DNA of 64,000 nt from Campylobacter lari subsp. concheus (GCF_008245025.1 NZ_CP043426.1:744001-808000), one strand, 5' to 3'. Shown: positions 27,596 through 37,094, counted from the first letter of the stretch. The notes: generated from the letters alone by a model not told the origin. Made by a program: numbers and translations.

Positions 27596-28417
27596 TTAGT
27601 AGTTAAATTCAGAACCAATAGTGATTTTTTGAATTTCTTTTTTGTTTTCAAGTTTTAAAAGCGGAGCGTTTTTATCCATACCTAAAACTTTTGCTTTTTT
27701 ACCATCAAGTAATAACGCAACACCTTCAGGCAAAGCATAAACAACTACTTTAGGATTAACAATCAAAAACTCTTCTAATCTTTCTTCACGGCTTTCACCA
27801 TTATGTCCTACTGGCTTACCTGAGATAAAATGTGGATTAATTTGATGAGGGAAAATATTGAAAGTATTAAATGATTTTGGTTCAACTATAGGCATATCAT
27901 TAGTTGTCATCATAGTTGTACCTGCTACATTTGATCCTGCTGACCAGCCAACATAAGGCACACCCTCGCTTACTCTTTTTGCAATGAGTTCTATTAGGTT
28001 ATTATTATAAAGTTGATTTACAAGTTCAAAAGTATTTCCACCCCCTACAAAAATCGCATCAGCACTTTTAACAATATCAACAGCATTGCCTCTATGCACA
28101 CTAATTATTTGAAGACCTAAACTTTCTAAAGCTTTAGCAACTTGTGTTTCATATTGCTCATAAGTTTTTCTAACACCTGCATAAGGTATAAATGCTACTT
28201 TTTTGCCTTTTAAGTTATTTTTTTCAACAAATTCTTTAAGCCAAGGCAAAGCATGGTTTAAATACCCAGTGTCTTTATAGCCTGAACTTGAGAGCAATAA
28301 AGCTTTTTGCTTATCTTTTGGAAAATTAACCACATCATTAGCATTTAAAGCCACCCCGCTAAAAAGTATAGCAGCCAAACCAAGCACACCTGCTTTTAAC
28401 AAATTTCTTCTTTTCAT
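27596..28417 (-). CDS. pepE: Exported peptidase S51 (PepE-type dipeptidase) with Tat-like signal
   Basis: A 273-residue peptidase S51. The catalytic Ser159 lies in the nucleophile elbow GWSAGSN (157-163), His196 in NPHF, and GGGNTF is at 125-130, as in E. coli PepE, which cleaves Asp-X dipeptides. Unlike cytoplasmic PepE (about 229 aa), it begins MKRRNLLKAG followed by a hydrophobic stretch and ALNAND. That reads as a signal peptide with a twin-arginine-like motif, so it is probably periplasmic. It is monocistronic, flanked by its own terminator. Confidence 0.82.
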   Translation of the reverse strand: MKRRNLLKAGVLGLAAILFSGVALNANDVVNFPKDKQKALLLSSSGYKDTGYLNHALPWLKEFVEKNNLKGKKVAFIPYAGVRKTYEQYETQVAKALESLGLQIISVHRGNAVDIVKSADAIFVGGGNTFELVNQLYNNNLIELIAKRVSEGVPYVGWSAGSNVAGTTMMTTNDMPIVEPKSFNTFNIFPHQINPHFISGKPVGHNGESREERLEEFLIVNPKVVVYALPEGVALLLDGKKAKVLGMDKNAPLLKLENKKEIQKITIGSEFNY

Positions 28418-28490
28418 TATTTTTCCTTTAAAAGATATTTAAAAATAATTTATTTTAATAAATGGTTTTTTAAATTAAAATAAATTTTTG

Positions 28491-29156
28491 TTAAAAAATA
28501 AGACTTTTTAGAAAAACTTCTCTTTTCTTGTAATCAGGCATTAATTTATATAAAAAATCATAAAATTCTTTTTGATGATGTGGGTAGATTAAATGTGTAA
28601 GTTCATGTAAAATCACATATTCTATAGCTTTTATGGGTTTTTGCATGAGTTTTAAATTTAAGTTTATATATGCTTTTTGATGATTACAAGAACCCCATCT
28701 TGAAATCATTTCTTTAATACAAATTCTTTGTACCTTTCTCTTGCAGACAAATTGCCATTTTTTTATAAAATACTCAAAAATAACCCTAGCACTACGCCTT
28801 AAGAAAAGATCTAAGGCTTTTTGATTTTTTGCAAAAATTTTATCTTTTCTTATGAGAACTTTTTTATGATTTTCATTAAAAACCAACTTGTATTTTTTAC
28901 CTAAAAAATACAACTCATCACTCGCTAAAATTACTCTTTTTAAAGAAAGTTCTTTTTCTTTAGCTCTAATCCAGCTTTCATTTTTTTCTAAAAATCTTAA
29001 AACATCTCTTTGTTCATAATATAGCGGTATGCTAAGTTTGAAATTCAAATCCCTATCTATCCTAAGTCTTAGATATTTAAGTTTTTTCTTTTCAAAAGCA
29101 AAACGAAATTCTTTAAATTCTAAAATTCCTTTTATACCAGTGCTTTGCCTTGCCAT
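28491..29156 (-). CDS. YgjP-type metal-dependent hydrolase (DUF45/M48-like)
   Basis: A 221-residue protein with the zincin motif HELTH in VILHELTHLIYPHHQKEF near 185-202. It has a conserved WGSCN segment 25 residues before it and a basic N-terminal half, the YgjP/DUF45 architecture. The function of the family is poorly known. The start overlaps the end of the MATE gene by 25 bp, and the ribosome site is weak. Likely cytoplasmic. Confidence 0.82.
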   Translation of the reverse strand: MARQSTGIKGILEFKEFRFAFEKKKLKYLRLRIDRDLNFKLSIPLYYEQRDVLRFLEKNESWIRAKEKELSLKRVILASDELYFLGKKYKLVFNENHKKVLIRKDKIFAKNQKALDLFLRRSARVIFEYFIKKWQFVCKRKVQRICIKEMISRWGSCNHQKAYINLNLKLMQKPIKAIEYVILHELTHLIYPHHQKEFYDFLYKLMPDYKKREVFLKSLIF

Positions 29157-30448
29157 TTTTTACTTTTCCATCTATATGAATTTACAATACCGCGTAAAAA
29201 CTCATCTGCACAAAAACCTATCCAAACTCCCAAAATTCCAAGTCCAGCATAAAAACAAAGCACATAACCAACCGGTAAAGAAACCCCAAGCATAAACACC
29301 ACTCCACTTAAAAATGGAAATCTCGCATCACCACTTGCTCTTAGCGAATTCACCATGACTATATTAAAAGTTCTTGAGATTTCTAAGAAAATTGAAAGAG
29401 TAAAAAGTGGCATCATAAGTTCTTTTAAACTTTCTTCAAGCTTTACCACACCCATGGTAAAATCTTGCAAAACATAATTAAGTAAAGCCACAAAAGCACT
29501 TGCTACCACGCTAAAATACAAAGCTATCCAAGTATGTTTATAAGCTACATTTAAGTATTTTGCGCCAACTAATTTACCTATGATAATCTCATTTGCTACA
29601 CTTATAGCTTGTCCTACTAGCATGATAAGCAAAGAAATTTGAAAATAAATCGTTTGAACGCTTAAATTTTCTTTACCTAAACTCGCTACAAAAGCAAAAG
29701 CTATAGTGTATTGTATAAACCATATCAAATGCTCTCCTGCCGCAAAGCCACCGATGTTAAAAATCTTTTTAAGCACTACTTTTTCAAGACTTATCATCTC
29801 TTTAATTTTAAGGTGAATTTTGAGCTTAAAACTAAGTATTGCTACAAGCATACCAAAGGCTACCAAACGCCCAAGTATATTACTAAACCCCACTCCAAAA
29901 AGCTCTAGTTTGGTAAAATGTAATACATAAAAATTTCCTATAAATATCACAACATTCATCAATAAGGTAGTAAACATAACCCAATAAGCCATATTATACA
30001 CCCTAATAATAGCAGCCAAAACTATACCCATAGCATCAAAAAACAAACAAATTCCAAGCATATGCAAGTAAATCGCACTATCTTTTAAAAGCTCATTTGG
30101 AATTTGCAAAAGATAAAGCAAAAACTCTCCATTCCATAAAATCAAACTTCCACACACAAAACCAAGCAAGGCATTTAAAAATAAACTTTGATGAATTACC
30201 TTTCTTGCTAAAGTGTAATCTTTAGCCCCTAAAGCTTGAGCGATCACTACGCTACAACCCACACTTAAAAAGCTAAAAATAATGATAAATAAATCTGCTA
30301 CTTGATTACCCGCACCCATGGCTCCAACTAAAAAGTTAGAATACTGCGAAACCATCACGGTGTTAATAATCAAAGAAAAATATCTTAAAAACATTTCAAG
30401 CAATATAGGCATACTAAGATGTTTGAGTGAAAGTTGTTTGCTTGCCAT
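29132..30448 (-). CDS. MATE-family multidrug/toxin exporter
   Basis: A 438-residue inner-membrane protein with about 12 hydrophobic helices in two homologous halves. Family cues are MGAGNQVADLF in the first half, GQAISVANEIIIGKLVGA in the second, and small-residue helices throughout. It couples export of cationic compounds to Na+ or H+ entry; substrates are unknown. The first 31 bases of the gene lie inside a 140-bp tandem duplication, so its leader, ribosome site and start codon exist twice. Confidence 0.87.
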   Translation of the reverse strand: MASKQLSLKHLSMPILLEMFLRYFSLIINTVMVSQYSNFLVGAMGAGNQVADLFIIIFSFLSVGCSVVIAQALGAKDYTLARKVIHQSLFLNALLGFVCGSLILWNGEFLLYLLQIPNELLKDSAIYLHMLGICLFFDAMGIVLAAIIRVYNMAYWVMFTTLLMNVVIFIGNFYVLHFTKLELFGVGFSNILGRLVAFGMLVAILSFKLKIHLKIKEMISLEKVVLKKIFNIGGFAAGEHLIWFIQYTIAFAFVASLGKENLSVQTIYFQISLLIMLVGQAISVANEIIIGKLVGAKYLNVAYKHTWIALYFSVVASAFVALLNYVLQDFTMGVVKLEESLKELMMPLFTLSIFLEISRTFNIVMVNSLRASGDARFPFLSGVVFMLGVSLPVGYVLCFYAGLGILGVWIGFCADEFLRGIVNSYRWKSKKWQGKALV

Positions 30449-30697
30449 AAATACTCTTTTTGATAATAATCTTTTGAAAGTAAAAAGTAATTTTACTTAA
30501 AAATTACTTTTTTAAAGATAAATATATTTTTAATTATACTAATTTCAAGAATAAACAGATGTTTGAGTGAAAGTTGTTTGCTTGCCATAAATACTCTTTT
30601 TGATAATAATCTTTTGAAAGTAAAAAGTAATTTTACTTAAAAATTACTTTTTTAAAGATAAATATATTTTTAATTATACTAATTTCAAGAATAAACA
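30417..30697. repeat. Perfect 140-bp tandem duplication covering the MATE gene 5' end and leader
   Basis: Bases 30417-30556 are repeated without a mismatch at 30557-30696, with one further matching base. The unit contains the first 10 codons of the MATE gene, its leader, and an A/T stem-loop (AAAAGTAATTTT/AAAATTACTTTT). The distal copy supplies a second start at 30588 whose frame runs for 31 codons and stops at 30493 before the true gene. No IS ends or target features flank it, so it looks like a recent slippage or recombination duplication. Confidence 0.95.
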
Positions 30698-30704
30698 AAT
30701 GTAT

Positions 30705-30745
30705 TTTAGAAAATTTTGATTAATTATATTATCAAAATTTCTAAA
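30705..30745 (-). terminator. Stem-loop downstream of pstB
   Basis: Arms TTTAGAAAATTTTGAT and ATCAAAATTTCTAAA pair with one bulged A around a 10-base loop, starting 11 bp after the pstB stop. It probably ends the pst transcript before the MATE gene. Confidence 0.6.
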
Positions 30746-30755
30746 TAAATAAAAA

Positions 30756-31496
30756 TCACCCAAAAGATCCACTTAAATATGCTTTTGTTTTTTCTTCTTT
30801 AGGATTTTCAAAAAATTCCTTACTCTCTCCAAATTCTACAAGCTCTCCTAAATGAAAAAACGCAGTATAATCAGCCACGCGCTTACCTTGTTGCATATTG
30901 TGTGTTACCATGATCATGGAAAGATTATGACTTAATTCTTTAATAAGCTCTTCTATAACACTTGAAGATATAGGATCAAGTGCAGAAGTTGGCTCATCTA
31001 AAAGTAATAATTTTGGCTTTATAGCCAAAGCTCTTGCTATACAAAGGCGTTGTTGCTGGCCACCTGAAAGTGCTAGAGCGTTTTGTTTTAGTTTATCTTT
31101 TACTTCCTCAAAAAGACCCACTTTTTTAAGACAATCTTCCACCAAGGCATCTTCTTCATCTTTGTTTTTGATCATCCCATGGAGTTTTGGAGCATAAGAA
31201 ATATTATCATAAATGCTTTTTACAAAAACATTAGGTTGTTGAAATACCATTCCAACTTTTTTTCTAAGTACAACTAAATCTTGATTTTTAACATCTTTTC
31301 CATCAATCTCAACAAGACCATCGATTTTTGCGATTTTATCATTCATTCTGTTAAAACAACGCAAAAATGTGGATTTTCCACAACCTGAAGCACCTATTAA
31401 AGCTGTGATTTTATTTTTTTGAATTTCCATATTTATATCAAACAAAGCTTGTTTTTTACCATAAAATAAATTTAAATTTGTTGTTTTTGCTATCAT
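30756..31496 (-). CDS. pstB: Phosphate ABC transporter ATP-binding protein
   Basis: ATPase of the high-affinity phosphate importer. From the ATG at 31496 it is 246 residues. Walker A is [14 protein letters not shown], signature [16 protein letters not shown], Walker [12 protein letters not shown], and the switch histidine is in VTHNMQQ. The start overlaps the pstA stop as ATGA with AAGGA upstream; longer in-frame sequence upstream is simply pstA read in another frame. Confidence 0.96.
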   Translation of the reverse strand: MIAKTTNLNLFYGKKQALFDINMEIQKNKITALIGASGCGKSTFLRCFNRMNDKIAKIDGLVEIDGKDVKNQDLVVLRKKVGMVFQQPNVFVKSIYDNISYAPKLHGMIKNKDEEDALVEDCLKKVGLFEEVKDKLKQNALALSGGQQQRLCIARALAIKPKLLLLDEPTSALDPISSSVIEELIKELSHNLSMIMVTHNMQQGKRVADYTAFFHLGELVEFGESKEFFENPKEEKTKAYLSGSFG

Positions 31497-32581
31497 TTTA
31501 ATTTTCCTTGAAAATATCTTCTTAAAAGTATTGCTGCTAAATTTAAAATCACCAAAAGAGATAAAAGCACTATAATCCCAGCTGCTGTTCTTTCTAAAAA
31601 TGCACGCTCTGGCATAGCTGACCATGAAAAAATTTGAGCAGGCAAAACACTTGTTGGAGCAAAAACACTATTTGCTACATCAGGTATAAAAGCTATCATA
31701 CCTATAATCATCAAAGGCGCAGTTTCGCCAATAGCTCCTGCTAGAGTTAAAATAGAACCTGTTAAAATCATAGGCATTGCCAAAGGTAGCATAACACCTT
31801 TTATCATTTGAATTTTAGTCATACCTAAAGCATATGCAGCATTTTTCATATTAATATCCACACTTTTTAAAGCAGCTTTAGTTGAAACAATAATAATAGG
31901 CAAACTCATAATAGCTAAAGTAAGTCCCCCGACTAAAGCACTAGAACGAGGCATGCCAAAAAGATTAATAAACACTCCAAGACCTAAAAGTCCAAATAAA
32001 ATACTAGGAATGCTAGCTAAATTATTTATACATACTTCTATAAAATGCGTAAATACATTTTGCGGAGCAAATTCTTCTAAATAAATAGCAGCTCCAACTC
32101 CTATTGGAATACTCACGGCCATACATACTAACATTACAAGCAAAGTTCCAATCACAGAAGCAAATATTCCTGAATTTTCAGGTGATTTAGAGTCTCCATT
32201 AAGGAAAAAATTCGTGTTAAAACTTAGTTTTATTTCTTGCTTTTGAACTAATTCATCAACTAATTTTTTTTGCTCATCACTTAGTTTATTGTAGTTTTTT
32301 TTCATATATTGATCAACTTCAGAATTTGCTAAAAACCAAGATTTTTCTTTTATTTGACCCGTTCTTATTTTCCTTTGTTCAGCGCGCGATAAAAGCTCAT
32401 ATGAAGGGCTATTTCTATCAGCATGGGCATAAATGTAAGTTTGCTTAAAAGCTCCTATCCCAAGATACCCTACACTTGATAAAAAAATACAAAGAAAAAT
32501 AAGGTTTATATAAAGCCCTATTTTACAGAATCTTTTGAAATTTTTTGAAGCTTTTTTTCTTTGTTTAAAAAGTTTTTTCAT
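31493..32581 (-). CDS. pstA: Phosphate ABC transporter permease PstA
   Basis: A 362-residue permease. A basic N-terminal tail and the first membrane helix (about 26-50) are followed by a periplasmic insert of about 70 residues rich in Lys and Gln ([15 protein letters not shown] region), longer than in E. coli PstA. Five further helices include the permease loop [19 protein letters not shown]. It is coupled to pstC and pstB by 4-bp overlaps at both ends. Confidence 0.93.
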   Translation of the reverse strand: MKKLFKQRKKASKNFKRFCKIGLYINLIFLCIFLSSVGYLGIGAFKQTYIYAHADRNSPSYELLSRAEQRKIRTGQIKEKSWFLANSEVDQYMKKNYNKLSDEQKKLVDELVQKQEIKLSFNTNFFLNGDSKSPENSGIFASVIGTLLVMLVCMAVSIPIGVGAAIYLEEFAPQNVFTHFIEVCINNLASIPSILFGLLGLGVFINLFGMPRSSALVGGLTLAIMSLPIIIVSTKAALKSVDINMKNAAYALGMTKIQMIKGVMLPLAMPMILTGSILTLAGAIGETAPLMIIGMIAFIPDVANSVFAPTSVLPAQIFSWSAMPERAFLERTAAGIIVLLSLLVILNLAAILLRRYFQGKLK

Positions 32582-33492
32582 AAATTTTTCCTTTTATGGA
32601 AGCGATTTATCAAATAAACGCTAAAGATATTAATGATTAATGTGATAATAAAAAGCACAAGCCCTAAAGAAAATGCACTTAAAGCCAAAGAGCTATCAAA
32701 AGCTTGATCACCACTTAATGCTTCTACTATTTTTACAGTCACTGTTGTCATATCTTCTAAGAAATTCATTGTTAAATTTGGACGTAACGAAGCAGCCATA
32801 ACAACAATCATAGTTTCACCCAAAGCTCTTGAAAGTCCCAAAAGACAAGCTGCAACTATACCTGGCATTGCTTCTGGTAAAATTACTGCAAATACGACTT
32901 CTTTTTTAGTCATACCTAAAGCATAAGCTCCATTTATCCTTTTTGAACTTACAGCTTCAATGCAATCTTGTGAGAGTGAAGCCACTATAGGAACTATCAT
33001 AATGCCCATGATAAAACCTGCACCCAGAGCACTTTGAAAACTAGCTTTGATACCAAAAAGAGAGAAAAACCACACTATAAAAGGAGCTACAACTATGGCT
33101 GCGAAAAATCCAAAAACTACAGTAGGAATTCCTGCTATAATTTCTAAAATAGGTTTTAAATAGTTTTTAGATTTTTTACCCGCAAATACTCCAAGATAAA
33201 TAGCACACATTACACCTAAAGGTAAGGCTGTTAACATTGCTATTAGTGAAATATAAAAAGTTCCCCAAAATAAACTCAAAGCACCAAAAACACCATGCTT
33301 ACTACTTCCATCAGCACTTACAAATGCAGCATCTGCTGCCCACTGACTTGAAAACAAAAAAGTAAATACGCTTTCTTTTTGAAAAAATTTTAAAGCTTCG
33401 ATTAAAATCGTTAGCATAATAGCAAAGCTTACTACTACGCTAACAAAAGCACAAAGAAAAAGCGTTAATTTTATTATTTTTTCTTTTATCAA
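32578..33492 (-). CDS. pstC: Phosphate ABC transporter permease PstC
   Basis: A 304-residue permease with six hydrophobic helices and the EAA loop [19 protein letters not shown] near 190-210; GIPTVVFGFFAAIVVAP is typical of PstC. It starts 14 bp after pstS and overlaps pstA by 4 bp. Confidence 0.93.
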   Translation of the reverse strand: MIKEKIIKLTLFLCAFVSVVVSFAIMLTILIEALKFFQKESVFTFLFSSQWAADAAFVSADGSSKHGVFGALSLFWGTFYISLIAMLTALPLGVMCAIYLGVFAGKKSKNYLKPILEIIAGIPTVVFGFFAAIVVAPFIVWFFSLFGIKASFQSALGAGFIMGIMIVPIVASLSQDCIEAVSSKRINGAYALGMTKKEVVFAVILPEAMPGIVAACLLGLSRALGETMIVVMAASLRPNLTMNFLEDMTTVTVKIVEALSGDQAFDSSLALSAFSLGLVLFIITLIINIFSVYLINRFHKRKNL

Positions 33493-33506
33493 TTTTTCAT
33501 CCTAAA

Positions 33507-34490
33507 TCAAAAAACTTTCCCTGCTTTAACAAGCTCATCAGTTAATAACCCTTTTTCTTCTATATGTTTTTGGGTTTGTTTTAAAGTTTTTTCATCCAAA
33601 GGAACTAATCCTATTTTTTCTAATTCTGCCCCACTCTTAGCTAAATCATCGCTCATATAAATTTTTGCAAATTCAAATACTTCTGGATTTTTCTTAGCAT
33701 TCATATATATAAATAAAGAACGAGCTAATTTATATTTTCCCTCAGATATATTTTTTTCATCAGCTTTTACACCATCAATGTAAGTAGCATTAATTTTATC
33801 ATCATTACTAGCTAAAAATCCATATCCAAAAAGTCCAAAAGCTTCCTTATCAACAGAAAGTTTTGAAACAATTAAATTATCATTTTCTCCACTTGGTATA
33901 AATGCTCCATCTTGGCGTATAGTTTTATATACACCTTTGTATTCAGGAATTTTTTTAGAAATATCTACCATTACAAGCTCTTCTATACTATCTCTTGTTC
34001 CTGAACTTGATGGAGGGCCATAGATTGTAATTTTTCTATTTGGTAGATTTTTATTGATTTGTTGCCAATTTGTGTAAGGATTTGGGATTAATTTTCCATC
34101 TTGTGGAATTTCTTTAGCCAAAGCTAAAAATAACTCATGTAAGCTTATATTTAACGGGGCATTGATTTTATTTTGAGCTAAAACTATACCATCATAACCT
34201 ATCATAATCCCGACTATATCACTCACACCTGATTTTTTACAAGTTTCAAATTCACTTGGCTTAATTGCTCTTGAAGCATTAGAAATATCAGTAACACCCT
34301 CGCAAAAAACTTTAAAACCACCACCTGTACCAAGACTTTCAACTATAGGTGTTTTTGTATTTTTTATGACAGCATACTCTTCAGCAACAAAAGAAGTAAA
34401 AGGGTAGACAGTGGATGAGCCTGCTATTTTTAATTCTACTGCTTCTAAACTAACAAAGCAAGCTACACTTAAAGCTAAAAGTTTTTTCAT
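33507..34490 (-). CDS. pstS: Periplasmic phosphate-binding protein PstS
   Basis: A 327-residue solute-binding protein with a signal peptide at about 1-17 (MKKLLALSVACFVSLEA). Phosphate-binding loops include GSSTVYPF (24-31), GTGGGFKVFCEG and GPPSSSGTRDSIEE. It is first in the pst operon. The 85-bp gap shared with the divergent response regulator holds tandem 11-bp repeats that look like a Pho-type operator. Confidence 0.94.
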   Translation of the reverse strand: MKKLLALSVACFVSLEAVELKIAGSSTVYPFTSFVAEEYAVIKNTKTPIVESLGTGGGFKVFCEGVTDISNASRAIKPSEFETCKKSGVSDIVGIMIGYDGIVLAQNKINAPLNISLHELFLALAKEIPQDGKLIPNPYTNWQQINKNLPNRKITIYGPPSSSGTRDSIEELVMVDISKKIPEYKGVYKTIRQDGAFIPSGENDNLIVSKLSVDKEAFGLFGYGFLASNDDKINATYIDGVKADEKNISEGKYKLARSLFIYMNAKKNPEVFEFAKIYMSDDLAKSGAELEKIGLVPLDEKTLKQTQKHIEEKGLLTDELVKAGKVF

Positions 34491-34531
34491 TTTTTCTCCT
34501 TAGTTAAAAAGTAATGAAAATTTAAAAAAAC

Positions 34532-34553
34532 TTGGAAACATTTTGGATACATG
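34532..34553. promoter_or_regulatory. Tandem 11-bp direct repeats, putative PhosR (Pho box) operator
   Basis: TTGGAAACATT is followed immediately by TTGGATACATG. The unit is one helical turn with a GGA(A/T)ACA core. The repeat lies midway in the divergent pstS / response-regulator gap, where an activator could serve both directions. On the minus strand it reads TGTATCC-N4-TGTTTCC, the 7+4 architecture used by PhoB-type regulators. Binding by the neighbouring regulator is inference. Confidence 0.6.
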
Positions 34554-34563
34554 TATTTTTTGA

Positions 34564-34569
34564 TATAAT
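34564..34569 (+). promoter_or_regulatory. -10 box directly abutting the response-regulator start codon
   Basis: TATAAT ends 6 bases before the ATG at 34576, so a transcript starting 6-7 bp downstream would begin at or next to the start codon. No Shine-Dalgarno sequence is present, pointing to a leaderless mRNA. Confidence 0.6.
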
Positions 34570-34575
34570 TTTTAT

Positions 34576-35235
34576 ATGTTAAATGTTATTTTGATAGAAG
34601 ATGATAAAGACTTAAACGAATTAATCACACTAAGACTTGGCCAAGAAAATATAAAAATTTATAGTTATTTTGATTTTTTTGACTTAGAAAATTTTCTAGA
34701 TACAAACGAAATAGACTTAATCATCATGGATAGAAATTTACCAAGTGGCGATAGTGTAGAGATGATAAAACAATTAAGAAAAAAAGGTTATATGGAGCCT
34801 GTGATTTTTCTTAGTGCAAAGACTTTACAAAAAGATATTTTAGAAGGCTTTGAGCAAGGCTGTGATGATTATATATGTAAACCTTTTGATTTCAATGAGC
34901 TTTTATTTAGAATCAAAGCTGTAACTAAAAGAAATAAAATTCCAAAAGAACAAATTTCTTATCAAGATTTTACCTTATATATTGATGAAAGAAAATTAGT
35001 CTATCATACAAATACATTTGAAAATTTATCAACCTTAGATGTAGAATTACTCAAGTGTTTTTTTAATCACAAAAATCAACTTCTAAGTCGTCAATTTTTA
35101 AGTGAGCAAGTATGGAAAAATGACACAACAAGCGATAAAACAATCAATACAGCTATTTTAAGATTAAAACAAAAAATTCCACAAATTAAAGAAAATATCA
35201 CTTCAGTGCGCTCGGTAGGTTATAAATTGTGTTAA
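34576..35235 (+). CDS. phosR: OmpR-family response regulator, probably PhosR
   Basis: A 219-residue regulator with a receiver domain (EDD at 8-10, phospho-acceptor Asp52 in IMDRNLPSG, Lys in CKPFDF near 105) and a winged-helix C-terminus (about 130-219, ending SVRSVGYKLC). Placement divergent from pstSCAB and in front of a kinase makes the phosphate-responsive PhosR of Campylobacter the best candidate. In C. jejuni, as I recall, phosSR is not next to pst, so the assignment rests on context. No ribosome site is visible (see the -10 entry). It overlaps the kinase by 7 bp. Confidence 0.75.
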   Translation: MLNVILIEDDKDLNELITLRLGQENIKIYSYFDFFDLENFLDTNEIDLIIMDRNLPSGDSVEMIKQLRKKGYMEPVIFLSAKTLQKDILEGFEQGCDDYICKPFDFNELLFRIKAVTKRNKIPKEQISYQDFTLYIDERKLVYHTNTFENLSTLDVELLKCFFNHKNQLLSRQFLSEQVWKNDTTSDKTINTAILRLKQKIPQIKENITSVRSVGYKLC

Positions 35236-36518
35236 AAATAAAAATATTTTTTCTTTTTATACTTGGATTTTTTTGTATTGCTTTTTTTATATTGTTTTAT
35301 TTTTTCAATGAAAGCTATATCAATACTACAGTAAAAAACACTTATGAACAAAAACTAAAAACACTCAATGATGTTTTACAATTTCAGTTATTAAATACAC
35401 TAAATTCCAATAACATCAAGCAATTTGCTCAAAATACCAGAGCAGATTTTATCGTTAAACAAGATGATGATATTTTTTCATCATTAAAAGATTATTCTTA
35501 TTTTCTAAATCACTTTGAGTCTAATTTTACTCATGATTTTTATAATCAAAAAGAAATTTATTTTAAAGCTTATACTTATAAAAACTATCAATACATCATC
35601 ATTGTATATCCTAAAATACACTCTTTGGTGCAAAATTTTTGGATTAAAAATATAATTATTTTTTCTTTCTTTTTACTTGTACTTGTTGTGTTTTATTTTA
35701 TTGTGTTTTATTTTTTCAAAAATTATTTTCAAGAATTATTATTGTTTGTTAAAAATATCAAATCAAATACTAATTTTATTTTAAAATATAATTTTGTTTA
35801 TGAATTAAAAAATTTAAATTTACGCTTATTGAAAATTAAAAAATTACTCATCAAGCAAGAATTAAAAAACAAAAAGCAAGCTAAGAAAATTCAAACCAAA
35901 AACACCCAACTAAGCAATGTAATCAGTGCTATATCACATGAGCTTAAAAATCCTATAAGCGTTATAGATTTGAGCTTGCAATCTTTAAAAGAAACCAATG
36001 ATAAAAATATGAAATTATTTTTACTTGAAAAAATTCACAAACAAAGCGTAAAAATCAACCAACTAACACACAAACTCAATTTTGTTTTTAATCTTAATTT
36101 TGATTCTTTAAATTTAGAAAAATTCGACCTATATGCTTTAAGTAAAAATTTATTAGAAAGTTTTAGAGATGATAGGTTGAAAATTCAAGGCCAAACAAGC
36201 TTTATTAAAGCGGATAAATTTCTCATAGAACAAGTTATCATTAATCTAATAGACAATGCCTTAAAATACAGCAAAAAAGAGGTGTTAATCATTGTAGAAA
36301 ATCAAAATTTTACTATCATAGATCAAGGTGTAGGCATAGAAGAAAAACACCTTAAATTTATAACAAAAAAATTCTACAAAGCAAACTCAACACAAAATAA
36401 CTCTTTTGGACTAGGATTGTTTTTAGTTAAAAAAATACTCACTTTACACAAAAGTTCTTTAAAAATTCAATCTAGCCCACAAAAAGGTAGTGTTTTTTCT
36501 TTTAGTATTATTTTATAA
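35229..36518 (+). CDS. phosS: Sensor histidine kinase, probably PhosS
   Basis: A 429-residue kinase starting at GTG inside the regulator's last codons. It has two transmembrane helices (about 6-27 and 139-163), a periplasmic domain of about 110 residues rich in aromatic residues, and an unusually Lys-rich helical linker (200-228). His237 lies in AISHELKNPISV, and the ATPase domain carries N box (NLIDNALKYS) and G box (SFGLGLFLVK). The sensor is unlike PhoR: it has no PAS domain. A phosphate role is inferred from linkage to pst. Confidence 0.75.
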   Translation: MLKIKIFFLFILGFFCIAFFILFYFFNESYINTTVKNTYEQKLKTLNDVLQFQLLNTLNSNNIKQFAQNTRADFIVKQDDDIFSSLKDYSYFLNHFESNFTHDFYNQKEIYFKAYTYKNYQYIIIVYPKIHSLVQNFWIKNIIIFSFFLLVLVVFYFIVFYFFKNYFQELLLFVKNIKSNTNFILKYNFVYELKNLNLRLLKIKKLLIKQELKNKKQAKKIQTKNTQLSNVISAISHELKNPISVIDLSLQSLKETNDKNMKLFLLEKIHKQSVKINQLTHKLNFVFNLNFDSLNLEKFDLYALSKNLLESFRDDRLKIQGQTSFIKADKFLIEQVIINLIDNALKYSKKEVLIIVENQNFTIIDQGVGIEEKHLKFITKKFYKANSTQNNSFGLGLFLVKKILTLHKSSLKIQSSPQKGSVFSFSIIL

Positions 36519-36595
36519 TTTTATGAATACACTTATTAATGTATTTTTAATGTAGTTCTAACTAATATAACAAAAATAATTCATAAGGAGAAAAA

Positions 36596-37090
36596 ATGCT
36601 TTCAAAAGAAGTAGTGGCTTTATTAAACGAGCAAATCAATAAAGAAATGTATGCGGCAAATTTGTATTTGAGTATGAGTTCATGGTGCTATGAGCATAGT
36701 TTTGATGGTGCGGGTGCGTTTTTGTTTGAGCATGCAAGAGAAGAAAGTGATCATGCAAGAAAACTCATCACTTATTTGAATGAAACTGATTCTAAAGTAG
36801 AGTTAAAAGAAGTTAAAAAACCTGATAGTGATTTTAAATCATTGCTTGATGTGTTTGAAAAAACCTTTGAACATGAGCAAAGTATCACTGCTTCTATTAA
36901 CAATCTTGTAGATTTTATGCTTTCAAGTAAAGATTATTCTACTTTTAATTTCTTGCAATGGTATGTAAGCGAACAACACGAAGAAGAAGCGCTTTTTAGA
37001 GGTATAGTAGATAAAATCAAACTCATAAGCGATAATGGCAATGGCTTATACATGGTAGATCAATACATCAAAAGCTTAATTAATAAATAA
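36596..37090 (+). CDS. cft: Ferritin (non-heme)
   Basis: A 164-residue iron-storage ferritin forming 24-mers. Four-helix-bundle ferroxidase residues are visible: Glu17 (NKEMYAANLYLSM), HAREESDHARK with Glu and His, and EQHEEEALF. An AAGGAG ribosome site precedes the ATG, and a strong hairpin follows. It guards against oxidative stress alongside Tpx and MsrA in this window. Confidence 0.95.
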   Translation: MLSKEVVALLNEQINKEMYAANLYLSMSSWCYEHSFDGAGAFLFEHAREESDHARKLITYLNETDSKVELKEVKKPDSDFKSLLDVFEKTFEHEQSITASINNLVDFMLSSKDYSTFNFLQWYVSEQHEEEALFRGIVDKIKLISDNGNGLYMVDQYIKSLINK

Positions 37091-37094
37091 TTTT

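Noticed and set aside
30417..30697. Insertion sequence or attachment site
   Set aside because: No transposase, no terminal inverted repeats; the element is a plain tandem duplication of local sequence.
34576..36518. Classical PhoB/PhoR pair
   Set aside because: The kinase has a large periplasmic sensor and no PAS domain, unlike PhoR; the Campylobacter PhosRS type is more plausible.
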